Below, piece after piece: positions 51,258 through 60,413 of a DNA stretch of 64,000 nt. This DNA is from Arthrobacter sp. ISL-30 (GTDB lineage: Bacteria > Actinomycetota > Actinomycetes > Actinomycetales > Micrococcaceae). Location of the stretch: positions 1 to 64,000 of the forward strand of contig NZ_JAGGPK010000044.1 in NCBI RefSeq assembly GCF_018613855.1. The letters run 5' to 3'. Made by a program: the position numbers and the translations under genes. Under the pieces are notes generated by a model. It made no database searches. It saw only the letters and a program-made list of their open reading frames with translations, and was not told the origin of the DNA. How positions within the stretch are numbered: position 1 is the first letter of the stretch; each line of letters starts with the position of its first letter.

Positions 51258-51954
51258 CGACACCCCCAGGAACGCCGCCGCCGTCGGGCGGCTCGTGGAG
51301 GTGATCGCAGCCCTGCGCGACCACTGTCCCTGGATGGGTGCCCTCACCCACGAATCGCTGGTGGAGTACCTGATCGAGGAAGCCTACGAAGTGGTTGAGT
51401 CGATCGAGGGCGAAGCCGCCGGTTCGGGCACTCCGGACGAACTCCTCGGCGAGCTCGGGGACGTGCTGCTGCAGGTAGTGCTCCACGCCCGGCTCGCCGA
51501 GGAGCACGGGCGCTTCAACTTTGACGACGTCGTACAGACCCTCACGGCGAAGATGATCCGTCGCAACCCGCATGTGTTCAAATCCGACGGCACACTGCAG
51601 GAGAGCTTCCCCGCAACCGTGGACGAAATCGTGCAGAAGTGGGATTCCATCAAGCTGGCTGAGAAGCCGGCCCGCAGGGATGCCTTCGAAGGCATCCCTG
51701 CAAGGCTCCCGGCGCTCGCCCGGGCCCAGAAGTCCCTGGACCGCGCAGCCCGATCTCGACAGGCTCGATCACCGGAGGCGGCTGAGCTTGCCGGATCTGG
51801 ACAGGCTCGATCACCAGAGTTCGCCACCGAGGAGGATCTCGGCGAGCTGCTGTTCGCCGTCGTGGCCTCCGCGCGGGAGCGGGGTTTCGACGCCGAAAGG
51901 GCCCTCCGCGGGGCCGTCACCAGATACCAGGGGAGCCACCGCGACCCAACATGA
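51250..51954 (+). CDS. mazG: MazG-family nucleoside triphosphate pyrophosphohydrolase
   Basis: 234 aa from a TTG at 51250 overlapping the add stop. Metal-binding helices: YLIEEAYEVVESIEGEA near 36-52 (E-E-x-x-E) and GELGDVLLQVVLHARLAEE near 65-83. The motif CPWMGALTHESL has Met where Asp is common (CPWD). The second MazG half is reduced to EEDLGELLFAVVASARE. Between them at residues 168-191 lies an in-frame repeat insertion, RQARSPE ... GQARSPE, coming from two 26-bp DNA repeats (51752-51777 and 51794-51819). Hydrolyses non-canonical NTPs. Confidence 0.87.
   Translation: MADDTPRNAAAVGRLVEVIAALRDHCPWMGALTHESLVEYLIEEAYEVVESIEGEAAGSGTPDELLGELGDVLLQVVLHARLAEEHGRFNFDDVVQTLTAKMIRRNPHVFKSDGTLQESFPATVDEIVQKWDSIKLAEKPARRDAFEGIPARLPALARAQKSLDRAARSRQARSPEAAELAGSGQARSPEFATEEDLGELLFAVVASARERGFDAERALRGAVTRYQGSHRDPT
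51752..51819. repeat. Two 26-bp repeats inserted in frame in mazG
   Basis: Units 51752-51777 and 51794-51819 match at 24 of 26 bases and are spaced 42 bp, a multiple of three, so the reading frame is kept. The core GACAGGCTCGATCACC is like that at 19791-19807 (intergenic). This looks like a dispersed repeat that has entered a coding region at a tolerated linker. Confidence 0.75.
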
Positions 51955-52009
51955 CGTGAGGCGCCGGAAGCCGTTCCGTAACCTCTGCCACTCTCGACTA
52001 CGCTAGTAG

Positions 52010-53356
<1,347 letters not shown>

Positions 53357-53374
53357 TACCCGCGAAATTGACTG

Positions 53375-53418
53375 ACCGGTGGCTATGGTGGAAAAAACCA
53401 TAGCCACCGGTTCTGTTT
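53375..53418 (+). terminator. Rho-independent terminator of eno
   Basis: Perfect 14-bp stem ACCGGTGGCTATGG (53375-53388), complement 53398-53411, A-rich loop of 9 nt, followed by TCTGTTT. Confidence 0.85.
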
Positions 53419-53543
53419 AACCCGCCGGTCTTCGACGCCGGTTGCGGACCGCGAAGATCGCATCGGAAACTGAACCGCAGGCACCACGCAAACGAGCATG
53501 TGCAGCAAACTGCCAGGCAAGCACCGGGCATTACAGGAGTGTC

Positions 53544-54284
53544 ATGGCCACCCGTCGTCCCAAGGTTCCCAAGGCAAGTGCCCTGTCCGGGCAGCCCAGG
53601 AACGAGAGCGACGGCGGCGACGTCATCCGGGCCGATTTCGGGGCCGGCAGGGGAGCGTCCGCGGGCACGGGGAAGCCTGGCGCTGGAGATTCCGGCGTAA
53701 AGCCCCACTACCGGGCCACTCCGAACCGGACTGCACCAAACCGCACTGCCCCGAACCGCACTGATCTGAACGAGCGAACTGCCCCGAACCGCACTGCCGC
53801 GGGCGCGCGGACCACAGCGGAGGCGGGAACCACGTGGAAGGCAGGGACCACCTCGAACCCGGGAACCAGGAACCGGGGCGAGGACCATGCACCCGTGCCG
53901 GCACGGGCCTTCTCAGGGCGCATGCTGGCCCTTGCCGTCGTGATGATCGCAATCACCGTCATGCTTGCGCCAACCGTCAAGATCTTCTTCGAGAAGCGGG
54001 CGGAAATTGCGGCGTTGGAGGATGAAATCGCGAGCCGGAAATCGGAGCAGGAGGACCTCCGCCGGCAGGTGTCGCGTTGGCAGGACCCCAACTATGTGAA
54101 ACAGCAGGCTCGCGACCGCATTAACATGGTTATGCCGGGTGAAACGAGCTACTGGGTGTTTGGCGGGGAAGAGACCGTCGGCACAGCACGAGACAGCACT
54201 GGCACAGGAGCTTCCGGAAACCCGGCAAACCTGCCTTGGGTGGATGCGCTGTGGGAGTCCATCAGACGCTCGGCAACTGACTAG
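53544..54284 (+). CDS. FtsB/DivIC-family septum formation protein
   Basis: 246 aa, much longer than E. coli FtsB (103 aa) because of a 125-residue disordered cytoplasmic N-terminus. Start ATG at 53544 with AGGAG. One TM helix at 127-148 (MLALAVVMIAITVML), then a coiled coil at 149-180 (KRAEIAALEDEIASRKSEQ) and the conserved tail DPNYVKQQARDRINMVMPGE. Bridges late division proteins. The N-terminal region contains a degenerate TAPNR repeat array at residues 59-86 (DNA 53718-53801). Position eno-ftsB-DUF501-ppx is a known actinobacterial gene order. Confidence 0.88.
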   Translation: MATRRPKVPKASALSGQPRNESDGGDVIRADFGAGRGASAGTGKPGAGDSGVKPHYRATPNRTAPNRTAPNRTDLNERTAPNRTAAGARTTAEAGTTWKAGTTSNPGTRNRGEDHAPVPARAFSGRMLALAVVMIAITVMLAPTVKIFFEKRAEIAALEDEIASRKSEQEDLRRQVSRWQDPNYVKQQARDRINMVMPGETSYWVFGGEETVGTARDSTGTGASGNPANLPWVDALWESIRRSATD

Positions 54285-54350
54285 AACGCGGTGCCCGCCG
54301 CCGTCGTGCCCCCAGGGACACGGCCACAGGGAAGGAAGGACGGCAGCGCA

Positions 54351-55055
54351 GTGGACGGGAATGCAGTGGAAGAAAACAGCACCAGACCCCAGGAGGCCCG
54401 CCAGCCATCGGCCCACGACCTTGAGGTCCTCAGCCGCCAGCTAGGGCGGCCGGTGCGCGACGTCGTCGAGATCCCCGCGCGCTGCGTCTGCGGCAATCCA
54501 CTCGTAGCGGCAACGGCGCCGCGCCTTAGTAACGGAACACCGTTCCCCACCACGTTCTACCTTACGCATCCAGTCATTACGTCTGCTGTCTCGAGGCTGG
54601 AAGCCGGCGGCCTCATGAATGAGATGAACGATCGTCTCCTGGCCGACGAGCCGCTAGCCGCCGCCTATGCCGCGGCCCATGAGGCGTACCTGGAGGCCCG
54701 GAATGCCATCGCAGCGCGCTCCGGCACTGGGGACGTACCGGAGATTGCCGGAGTCTCGGCCGGTGGCATGCCTACCCGCGTCAAGTGCCTGCATGTCCTC
54801 GTGGGGCACTCACTGGCGGCGGGGCCGGGCGTGAATCCCCTGGGCGACGCGGCACTTGAAGCCATCGCGGAATGGTGGACCAAGGACCTTTGCTACTGCG
54901 ACGGCGCCTGGGACACCGCCGGGGAGGCGCCCTCGCGCGACCTGAGCAGGCACGGCCCGCAGGGCCTGCCCGAAATTGTGGGGCGCGAGGCACCGGTCCG
55001 GAAGTCCAAAAGCGCGACGCCGAACGAGCCAACCATAGGGGAGGTCAACGAATGA
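54351..55055 (+). CDS. DUF501-domain protein
   Basis: 234 aa from a GTG at 54351 with GGAAGGAAGGA upstream; a GTG at 54291 is possible but less well placed. DUF501 landmarks: LGRPVRDVVEIPARCVCGNP (split) near 30-50, PFPTTFYLTHP near 65, TRVKCLHVLVGHSLAAGPGVN near 143 and the ending CYCDGAW near 182. Cys and His residues in CVCG, KCLH and CYC could bind metal, by inspection only. Function unknown; always next to ftsB and ppx in actinobacteria, to my knowledge. Overlaps ppx by ATGA. Confidence 0.85.
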   Translation: MDGNAVEENSTRPQEARQPSAHDLEVLSRQLGRPVRDVVEIPARCVCGNPLVAATAPRLSNGTPFPTTFYLTHPVITSAVSRLEAGGLMNEMNDRLLADEPLAAAYAAAHEAYLEARNAIAARSGTGDVPEIAGVSAGGMPTRVKCLHVLVGHSLAAGPGVNPLGDAALEAIAEWWTKDLCYCDGAWDTAGEAPSRDLSRHGPQGLPEIVGREAPVRKSKSATPNEPTIGEVNE

Positions 55056-56062
55056 CTCGAGTAGCGGCCATTGACTGCGGAACGAACTCGATCCGCCTGC
55101 TGATTGCGGATGCCAACGGACAGGCTGGCGGTCCGGCATTGGCTGGGGATTCCGGGCAGGAGACAGGGGGTGAGTCCGCCAAAGTTGCGCAGCCCGGCCC
55201 CCTCACCGACATCGTCCGCGAGATGCGGGTTGTACGCCTCGGCCAGGGAGTGGACGCCACGGGCGAGCTTGCCCCGGAAGCCCTTGAACGTACCTTCGAA
55301 GCGACGCGGGACTATGCGGAGCTGATCCGCCGCCATGGAGCAGTGCGTGTGCGCTTTGCCGCAACGTCCGCTACCCGGGATGCGCGCAACCGCCAGGTTT
55401 TTGTCGACGGCATCCGCGAACTCCTTGGAGTTGAGCCGGAGGTGATTTCGGGCGACGAGGAAGCTGCGCTGTCCTTCGCCGGTGCCAGCAGCGTCCTGCC
55501 GTCGCGTGGCAAGGAGCCTGTGCTGGTGGTGGACCTCGGGGGCGGTAGCACTGAATTCGTCCTTGGCGACGCCGAAGGTGTTATCGCCGCAAAATCGGTT
55601 GACATCGGCTGCGTGAGGATGACCGAGCGGCACCTCCTGGATGATCCTCCGACTCCTGACCAGATCGCGGCAGCCGAGGCCGACGTCGACGCCGCCATTG
55701 ACCTTGCAGCCGAAACCGTTCCGCTCGGGCAGGCTGCCGTGGTCGTCGGCGTCGCCGGATCGATTACAACCATTACCGCGCACGCCCTGGGCCTGGACCG
55801 CTATGATCCACGGGCCATCCATGGCGCTTCCTTGGATCTCGGAACCATTAGCGACGCCTGCACCAGCCTGCTTGAGATGAGCCGTGAAGAGCGTGCGCGA
55901 CTGCCGTACATGCATCCCGGACGCGTTGACGTCATCGGTGCCGGTGCCTTGGTGTGGCGGAGGATCCTCCAGCGCGTGGCAGAGGCAACGGACGGCACCG
56001 TCTCGGGAGCCATTGCCAGTGAGCACGATATTCTGGACGGCATTGCGCTGAGTATCCGCTAG
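55052..56062 (+). CDS. ppx: Exopolyphosphatase / Ppx-GppA family phosphatase
   Basis: 336 aa from the ATG at 55052 (ATGA overlap with DUF501; GGGGAGG upstream). Actin-like ATPase fold: VAAIDCGTNSIRLLIAD near 4, RFAATSATRDARN near 102, EVISGDEEAALSF near 131, LVVDLGGGSTEFVLGD near 158 and GVAGSITTITA near 238. Single-domain form, as in mycobacterial Ppx1/2. It has a Gly/Gln-rich insertion near residues 24-48 (GQAGGPALAGDSGQETGG). Removes terminal phosphate from polyphosphate or pppGpp. The next gene begins 57 bp after its stop. Confidence 0.9.
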   Translation: MTRVAAIDCGTNSIRLLIADANGQAGGPALAGDSGQETGGESAKVAQPGPLTDIVREMRVVRLGQGVDATGELAPEALERTFEATRDYAELIRRHGAVRVRFAATSATRDARNRQVFVDGIRELLGVEPEVISGDEEAALSFAGASSVLPSRGKEPVLVVDLGGGSTEFVLGDAEGVIAAKSVDIGCVRMTERHLLDDPPTPDQIAAAEADVDAAIDLAAETVPLGQAAVVVGVAGSITTITAHALGLDRYDPRAIHGASLDLGTISDACTSLLEMSREERARLPYMHPGRVDVIGAGALVWRRILQRVAEATDGTVSGAIASEHDILDGIALSIR

Positions 56063-56118
56063 TGGCGTTGCCGCACGTTGACAGCAAACTGCCAGACGTA
56101 CAGCTGAATGGACCACTA

Positions 56119-57492
56119 ATGACCAAGCGATACCCCTTACGCCGCAGGGTGGCCTCGGCCGCCCTCGCTGCGCTGATCGCAGGCGGAAGCCTCGCCGGCG
56201 CCTTGGCCGGCGAATTGTCCGGAGCCCCCGCCGCCTATGCCGACTCTTGGCGTGACAAGGAGTACTGGCTCAAGGAATCGGGAATCACCAGCGCCTGGAA
56301 GTCCTCCAAAGGCGCCGGCGTAAAGGTGGCCATTATCGACAGCGGCGTCGACGGCCAGCATCCCGACCTTAAGGGGGCCGTCGTCGGAGGGTCCGACGCC
56401 TCCGGTGCAGGGAGCCTGGACGGACAGAAGGGCCTCGGCTCCAAACCCGAACACGGCACGCTCGTGGCAACCCTCCTGGCGGGCCGGGGGCATCAGCCGG
56501 ATGACTCCACCCCGAGCCCCGGCGCTGACAGGTCGAACGGCGTCATGGGAGTGGCTCCCGAGGCCCAGATTCTAGCGGTGTCCACGTGGCTCGGTTCGCC
56601 GAATCCCGGTGGCAGGAGTGATCAGGAACAGATTCCCGCCGCCGTCCGCTGGGCAGTGGACAACGGCGCCAAAGTGATCAATATCTCCCTGGGAAGCACC
56701 TCGCCCGGCTGGCCGCAAAGCTGGGACGCTGCGTTTCTCTATGCCGAACAGAAGGACGTCGTGATCGTCGCGGCGGCTGGGAACAGGCTGGCTGGAAACG
56801 TCCAGGTCGGTGCGCCTGCAACGATCCCCGGCGTCCTCACCGTCGCGGGCCTGGACCGGGAAGGCAAGGCCAGCTTTGACTCATCCTCCCAGGGCATCAC
56901 CATAGGGGTTGCCGCACCTGCCGAGAACCTCGTTGGCGGCATGCCCGGCGGGGGATATGCCGACTGGGCGGGAACGTCCGGCGCAGCCCCCATCGTCTCC
57001 GGAGTGGCGGCGCTGATCAGGTCCAAATGGCCCGAGATGAGCGCAAAGCAGGTCATCAACAGGATCGTCAGCACCGCCAAGGACACTGGTCCGGCCGGGA
57101 AGGACCCGATCTACGGCTTCGGCATCCTCAATGCAGAGGCGGCATTGAGCGCGACTGTACCAGTGGTCGACGTCAACCCCCTCGGATCCATCGCTGACTG
57201 GATTCGGGTACATCGACGCGGAGATCTCAGGGCACCTGCGCCACAGCCGACTGCCCCACCGACAAGTGCCCCGCCCACCCTGCCGGAAGCCACGATCCCC
57301 GTGGCCAAGCCTCCCTCCCAAGTAGACAACGCGCTTCCCGCGGCCGTGGTCATCGGGTTCGGCTGCATTTTCGCGGCTATCCTGGTCGGCGCCGGAGTGC
57401 ACCTCAGGCGCGCCGTCAAGAACCCGCCGGAGGCTCCCAAGGAACCCGAAACAGGGGTGGTGGAAGTGGCGGACAAGACAGCCCCCAAGTAG
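56119..57492 (+). CDS. Mycosin-like membrane-anchored subtilisin (S8) protease
   Basis: 457 aa from the ATG at 56119 (MTKRYPLRRRVASAA); a GTG at 56062 would add 19 residues. Signal peptide ends about AYA-DSW. Catalytic triad D74 in VAIIDSGVDGQHPDL, H112 in EHGTLVATLLAG and S287 in AGTSGAAPIVSG; oxyanion Asn222. A Pro/Ala-rich linker (PQPTAPPTSAPP) leads to one TM helix (AAVVIGFGCIFAAILVGAGV) near 410-430 and a cytoplasmic tail. This layout is that of mycosins of type VII secretion systems, but no ESX gene lies nearby. The natural substrate is unknown. Confidence 0.88.
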   Translation: MTKRYPLRRRVASAALAALIAGGSLAGALAGELSGAPAAYADSWRDKEYWLKESGITSAWKSSKGAGVKVAIIDSGVDGQHPDLKGAVVGGSDASGAGSLDGQKGLGSKPEHGTLVATLLAGRGHQPDDSTPSPGADRSNGVMGVAPEAQILAVSTWLGSPNPGGRSDQEQIPAAVRWAVDNGAKVINISLGSTSPGWPQSWDAAFLYAEQKDVVIVAAAGNRLAGNVQVGAPATIPGVLTVAGLDREGKASFDSSSQGITIGVAAPAENLVGGMPGGGYADWAGTSGAAPIVSGVAALIRSKWPEMSAKQVINRIVSTAKDTGPAGKDPIYGFGILNAEAALSATVPVVDVNPLGSIADWIRVHRRGDLRAPAPQPTAPPTSAPPTLPEATIPVAKPPSQVDNALPAAVVIGFGCIFAAILVGAGVHLRRAVKNPPEAPKEPETGVVEVADKTAPK

Positions 57493-57493
57493 T

Positions 57494-57511
57494 TAGTGAA
57501 GATTTTCACAA
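57494..57511. promoter_or_regulatory. Rex-type redox operator at the ndh promoter
   Basis: TAGTGAA-GATT-TTCACAA matches the Rex consensus TTGTGAA-N4-TTCACAA at 13 of 14 defined bases. It covers the -35 region of the predicted ndh promoter, whose -10 TATTCT is 57519-57524. Rex represses respiratory genes in actinobacteria at low NADH and releases them when NADH rises. No rex gene lies in the window. Confidence 0.65.
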
Positions 57512-57530
57512 AGTACTGTATTCTGGATTT

Positions 57531-58982
57531 ATGGCAACCACTCCAGAGCTCCAGGACCGTCCCCGTGTACTCGTCGTCGGCGGCGGATACGTCGGCCTGT
57601 ACGTAGCACTCAAACTGCAGAAGAAGATCGCGAATGCAGGTGGCATCGTCACTCTCGTGGATCCACTGCCCTACATGACCTACCAGCCGTTCCTCCCCGA
57701 GGTAGCCGGCGGCAACATTGAGGCGCGCCACGCCGTCGTCTCCCACCGTCAGCACCTCAAGCAGACCGAACTCATCCAGGGTCGCGTCACTTCCATTGAC
57801 CACGCCAACCGCACTGCGGTCGTGGCGCCGGCGGATGGCGGCTCCCCATTTGAAGTTCCGTACTTCGACGTCGTCCTCGCGGCCGGCGCCATCACCCGCA
57901 CCTTCCCCATCAAGGGCCTCGCGGACAAGGGCATCGGCCTGAAGACCATTGAGGAAGCCGTTGCCCTGCGGAACAAGGTCCTTGAGCGGATCGAGGCCGC
58001 GTCCACTATGACGGATCCGGCGCTGCGTGCCAAGGCGCTGACGTTCGTTGTTGTAGGTGGCGGCTTCGCCGGCATCGAGTGCATCACCGAGATGGAAGAC
58101 CTCGCCCGCGCCGCGGTGAAGAACAACCCGCGCGTCAGCCAGGAAGAAGTCCGCTTCGTCCTGGTCGAGGCCATGGGCCGCATCATGCCTGAGGTCACCC
58201 AGAAGCAGGCCGAGTGGGTTGTGGAGCACCTCCGCAGCCGCGGCATCGAGGTCCTGCTGAACACCTCCCTGGACAATGCCGAGGAGGCCCTCCGGCTTAT
58301 CAACCTGCCGGACAAGACCCTGGCCCAGGAGTTCGAAGCCGACACCCTCGTGTGGACCGCCGGTGTGCAGGCCAACCCGATGGTGCGCTCCTCCGATTTC
58401 CCGCTTGAACCGCGCGGCCGTGTCCGTGTCCTTTCGGACCTCCGCGTCGCAGGCGACGAGGGCATCATCGAGAACGCCTGGGCTGCCGGCGACATCGCCG
58501 CAGTACCCGACCTCACGGACAGCGGGCTGCCGGACGGCACCTGCGTCCCCAACGCCCAGCACGCCCTTCGCCAGGCCAAGCGCCTTGCGAAGAACCTGTG
58601 GGCCTCCCGTTGGGAAAAGCCGCTCAAGGATTACAAGCACAAGAATCTTGGTGCGGTGGCCGGCTTCGGTGAGTGGAAGGGCGTTGCAAACATCAACCTC
58701 ATCGGCAGCATCGGCCTCAAGGGCGGCCTCGCCTGGCTCGCACACCGCGGCTACCACGGCCTGGCCATGCCCACTGTGGAGCGCAAGGTCCGCGTGATCT
58801 TCGGCTGGATCCTGGCGTTCTTCCTGGGCCGCGACACCACGCAGCTCATCGACCTGGACAACCCGCGCGGCGCCTTCGTGGCCGCCGCCACTCCGGCCCC
58901 CAAGCCGGCAGCGGCAGCCCCGGTGGACAAGCCTACGGCACAGGCGGAAGTCAAAACACCGGTTTCAGCTGACGCCAAGTAG
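57531..58982 (+). CDS. ndh: Type II NADH dehydrogenase
   Basis: 483 aa. ATG at 57531; TATTCT ends exactly 6 bases before it and no ribosome site is present, so the mRNA is likely leaderless. FAD fold VLVVGGGYVGLYVAL at 13-27, second NADH fold LTFVVVGGGFAGIECITEM near 170, quinone-site region LPDGTCVPNAQHALRQA near 340. A C-terminal membrane-binding segment (VRVIFGWILAFFLG) and an Ala/Pro-rich tail follow. Passes electrons from NADH to menaquinone without pumping protons. Upstream Rex-like site. Confidence 0.93.
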   Translation: MATTPELQDRPRVLVVGGGYVGLYVALKLQKKIANAGGIVTLVDPLPYMTYQPFLPEVAGGNIEARHAVVSHRQHLKQTELIQGRVTSIDHANRTAVVAPADGGSPFEVPYFDVVLAAGAITRTFPIKGLADKGIGLKTIEEAVALRNKVLERIEAASTMTDPALRAKALTFVVVGGGFAGIECITEMEDLARAAVKNNPRVSQEEVRFVLVEAMGRIMPEVTQKQAEWVVEHLRSRGIEVLLNTSLDNAEEALRLINLPDKTLAQEFEADTLVWTAGVQANPMVRSSDFPLEPRGRVRVLSDLRVAGDEGIIENAWAAGDIAAVPDLTDSGLPDGTCVPNAQHALRQAKRLAKNLWASRWEKPLKDYKHKNLGAVAGFGEWKGVANINLIGSIGLKGGLAWLAHRGYHGLAMPTVERKVRVIFGWILAFFLGRDTTQLIDLDNPRGAFVAAATPAPKPAAAAPVDKPTAQAEVKTPVSADAK

Positions 58983-58997
58983 CGCTTCCAGCAATAT

Positions 58998-59042
58998 CGA
59001 CGGCGGCCGCCTCCCCTTACAGCGGGGAGGCGGCCGCCGTCG
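58998..59042. terminator. Long hairpin after ndh
   Basis: Perfect 19-bp GC-rich stem (58998-59016 against 59024-59042), 7-nt loop, no T-run. Separates ndh from the acetyltransferase gene. Confidence 0.75.
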
Positions 59043-59071
59043 TCGTCCACAGGCAGAACTAGACTGATGGC

Positions 59072-59992
59072 ATGGCAGGCGAAACCGACCTCAAGACCCT
59101 CCTTACCTCGCTGCGACCGGCGGTCCGGGAGGGCGACTATGTCTACGCTCTTTGGCCCCACGGGAAGCCCCTTGCGGGGGACATCGAGGCCGCGGTCCGG
59201 GAGGCCGAAGGCCTGACAGTCGTCCTGAGCAGGACAGAGGCGGACCGGCTCGGGCTTTCGTACGACTTCGTCGCTGCCTGGATCACGCTGCAGGTGCATT
59301 CTGCGCTTGAGGCAGTTGGGCTGACCGCCGCCGTCAGCGCTGCCCTGACGAAGGCTGGAATCAGCTGCAACGTGCTGGCTGGTTTCCACCACGACCACCT
59401 CCTGGTTCCCAGCGACGACGCTGGACGGGCGCTTGACGTCCTCACCCTGCTGGGCCGTGGACTTGTCTTGAGGGATGAACAGCCCGAGGACCGGGAGGCG
59501 CTGCTCGCCCTGACCGCTGAGGCCTTCGCCATTTCCCCCGTGACCGGATTGCCCGTGGACGGTACACCGATCGAGGTTGGAGCACTCCGCGAACTCTTCG
59601 ACTGCCCCGAGTACATTCCCGCGCTGAGCATTGTGGCCGAGCTCGGGGGAGAAATCGTGGGGCACGTCATCAGCACCCGTGGATGGGTGGGGGAACTTGA
59701 GATGCTGGGGCTTGGACCGATCAGCGTCCATCCGCATTTCCAGCGCCAAGGCATCGGCTCGGCCCTCATGCACGAATCGGCCAGTCGGGCGGAGGCTGCC
59801 GGTGAACCCGGTATCGCCCTGGTCGGCAACCCCGCCTACTACGGCCGGTTCGGCTACGCGCCTTCCCACAGCTTCGGCGTCGAACCGCCCCACGCCGAGT
59901 GGGGAGAGGCTTTCCAGCTCCTGCCGCTATCCGGATGGCCCGACGGCGTCCGGGGAACCTTCCGCTACTCCGGGCCGCTGGCGGCGCTGTAG
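59072..59992 (+). CDS. ACT-like (DUF2241) - GNAT acetyltransferase fusion
   Basis: 306 aa. Residues 1-130 resemble the DUF2241/ACT-like domain (PAVREGDYVYALWPHG, LTVVLSRTEADRLGLSY, and AGISCNVLAGFHHDHLLVP). Residues 135-300 are a GNAT fold with acetyl-CoA loop HPHFQRQGIGSALMHES near 240 and RFGYAPSHSFGV near 268. Typical DUF2241 proteins end near residue 130, so this is a fusion. It may be an acetyltransferase regulated by a small ligand such as an amino acid (inference). TAGACT ends 6 bases before the ATG, giving a leaderless-type start. Confidence 0.82.
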   Translation: MAGETDLKTLLTSLRPAVREGDYVYALWPHGKPLAGDIEAAVREAEGLTVVLSRTEADRLGLSYDFVAAWITLQVHSALEAVGLTAAVSAALTKAGISCNVLAGFHHDHLLVPSDDAGRALDVLTLLGRGLVLRDEQPEDREALLALTAEAFAISPVTGLPVDGTPIEVGALRELFDCPEYIPALSIVAELGGEIVGHVISTRGWVGELEMLGLGPISVHPHFQRQGIGSALMHESASRAEAAGEPGIALVGNPAYYGRFGYAPSHSFGVEPPHAEWGEAFQLLPLSGWPDGVRGTFRYSGPLAAL

Positions 59993-60086
59993 CTCACTGT
60001 TAGGGCGGGTATTCCTTGGTTGGCGGCCTTCCCCTGGCGGGCTGGCTTCCGTCTGAGGAGTCTCGGTGGGTTACCATTGTGCGGGC

Positions 60087-60160
60087 GCCCCAGTGGCCCA
60101 ATTGGCAGAGGCATCAGACTTAAAATCTGAGAGTTGTGGGTTCGAGTCCCACCTGGGGCA
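60087..60160 (+). tRNA. tRNA with UAA anticodon (Leu), short variable arm
   Basis: 74 nt cloverleaf: 7-bp perfect acceptor (GCCCCAG / CTGGGGC), anticodon stem TCAGA / TCTGA around CTTAAAA (anticodon TAA), variable loop GAGTT, T-arm GTGGG-TTCGAGT-CCCAC, discriminator A60160, no encoded CCA. The UAA anticodon means leucine, but the five-base variable loop is that of class I tRNAs, not the long arm usual for tRNA-Leu. TACCAT (60072-60077) is a plausible -10. Confidence 0.85.
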
Positions 60161-60213
60161 CACGATCAATCCAAGGACCATTCCACGAGATCTCTCCTGG
60201 GGATCCTTCGGCG

Positions 60214-60244
60214 AAAGGCGGGGCCCGAGCGGGCCCCGCCTTTT
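60214..60244 (+). terminator. Terminator of the tRNA transcript
   Basis: 13-bp stem AAAGGCGGGGCCC (60214-60226), loop GAGC, complement 60231-60243, ending in TTTT. The stretch to 60413 contains only an inverted repeat and presumed promoter of the next gene. Confidence 0.88.
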
Positions 60245-60351
60245 CCGTTGTCTCCGCGTAATTTTATTGATTCCCCACAGGCAACGAGAGTTACAAGGAT
60301 GTGACCTCATTCACTTATCTTCCCGATTAATTTGGACTAGCTTGAGACTTA

Positions 60352-60367
60352 ATCAGGAATCCCTGAT
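60352..60367. promoter_or_regulatory. Inverted repeat upstream of livK
   Basis: ATCAGG-AATC-CCTGAT, perfect 6-4-6, 46 bp before the start codon. Possible regulator site; no promoter hexamers could be assigned with confidence. Confidence 0.4.
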
Positions 60368-60413
60368 CAATCGCTCAAAGGCAGTTCGCACCTTTCGATC
60401 GAGGAGACAATGA

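Noticed and set aside
56119..57492. Part of a type VII secretion locus
   Set aside because: No esx, eccB, eccC or eccD genes on either side in this window.
57111..58757. 548-codon open frame opposite ndh and the end of the protease gene
   Set aside because: Crosses two genes on the other strand and would cover the Rex-like site; no motif.
60245..60351. Riboswitch in front of the livK-type gene
   Set aside because: AT-richer stretch without any aptamer blocks I recognise; only the short inverted repeat is supported.
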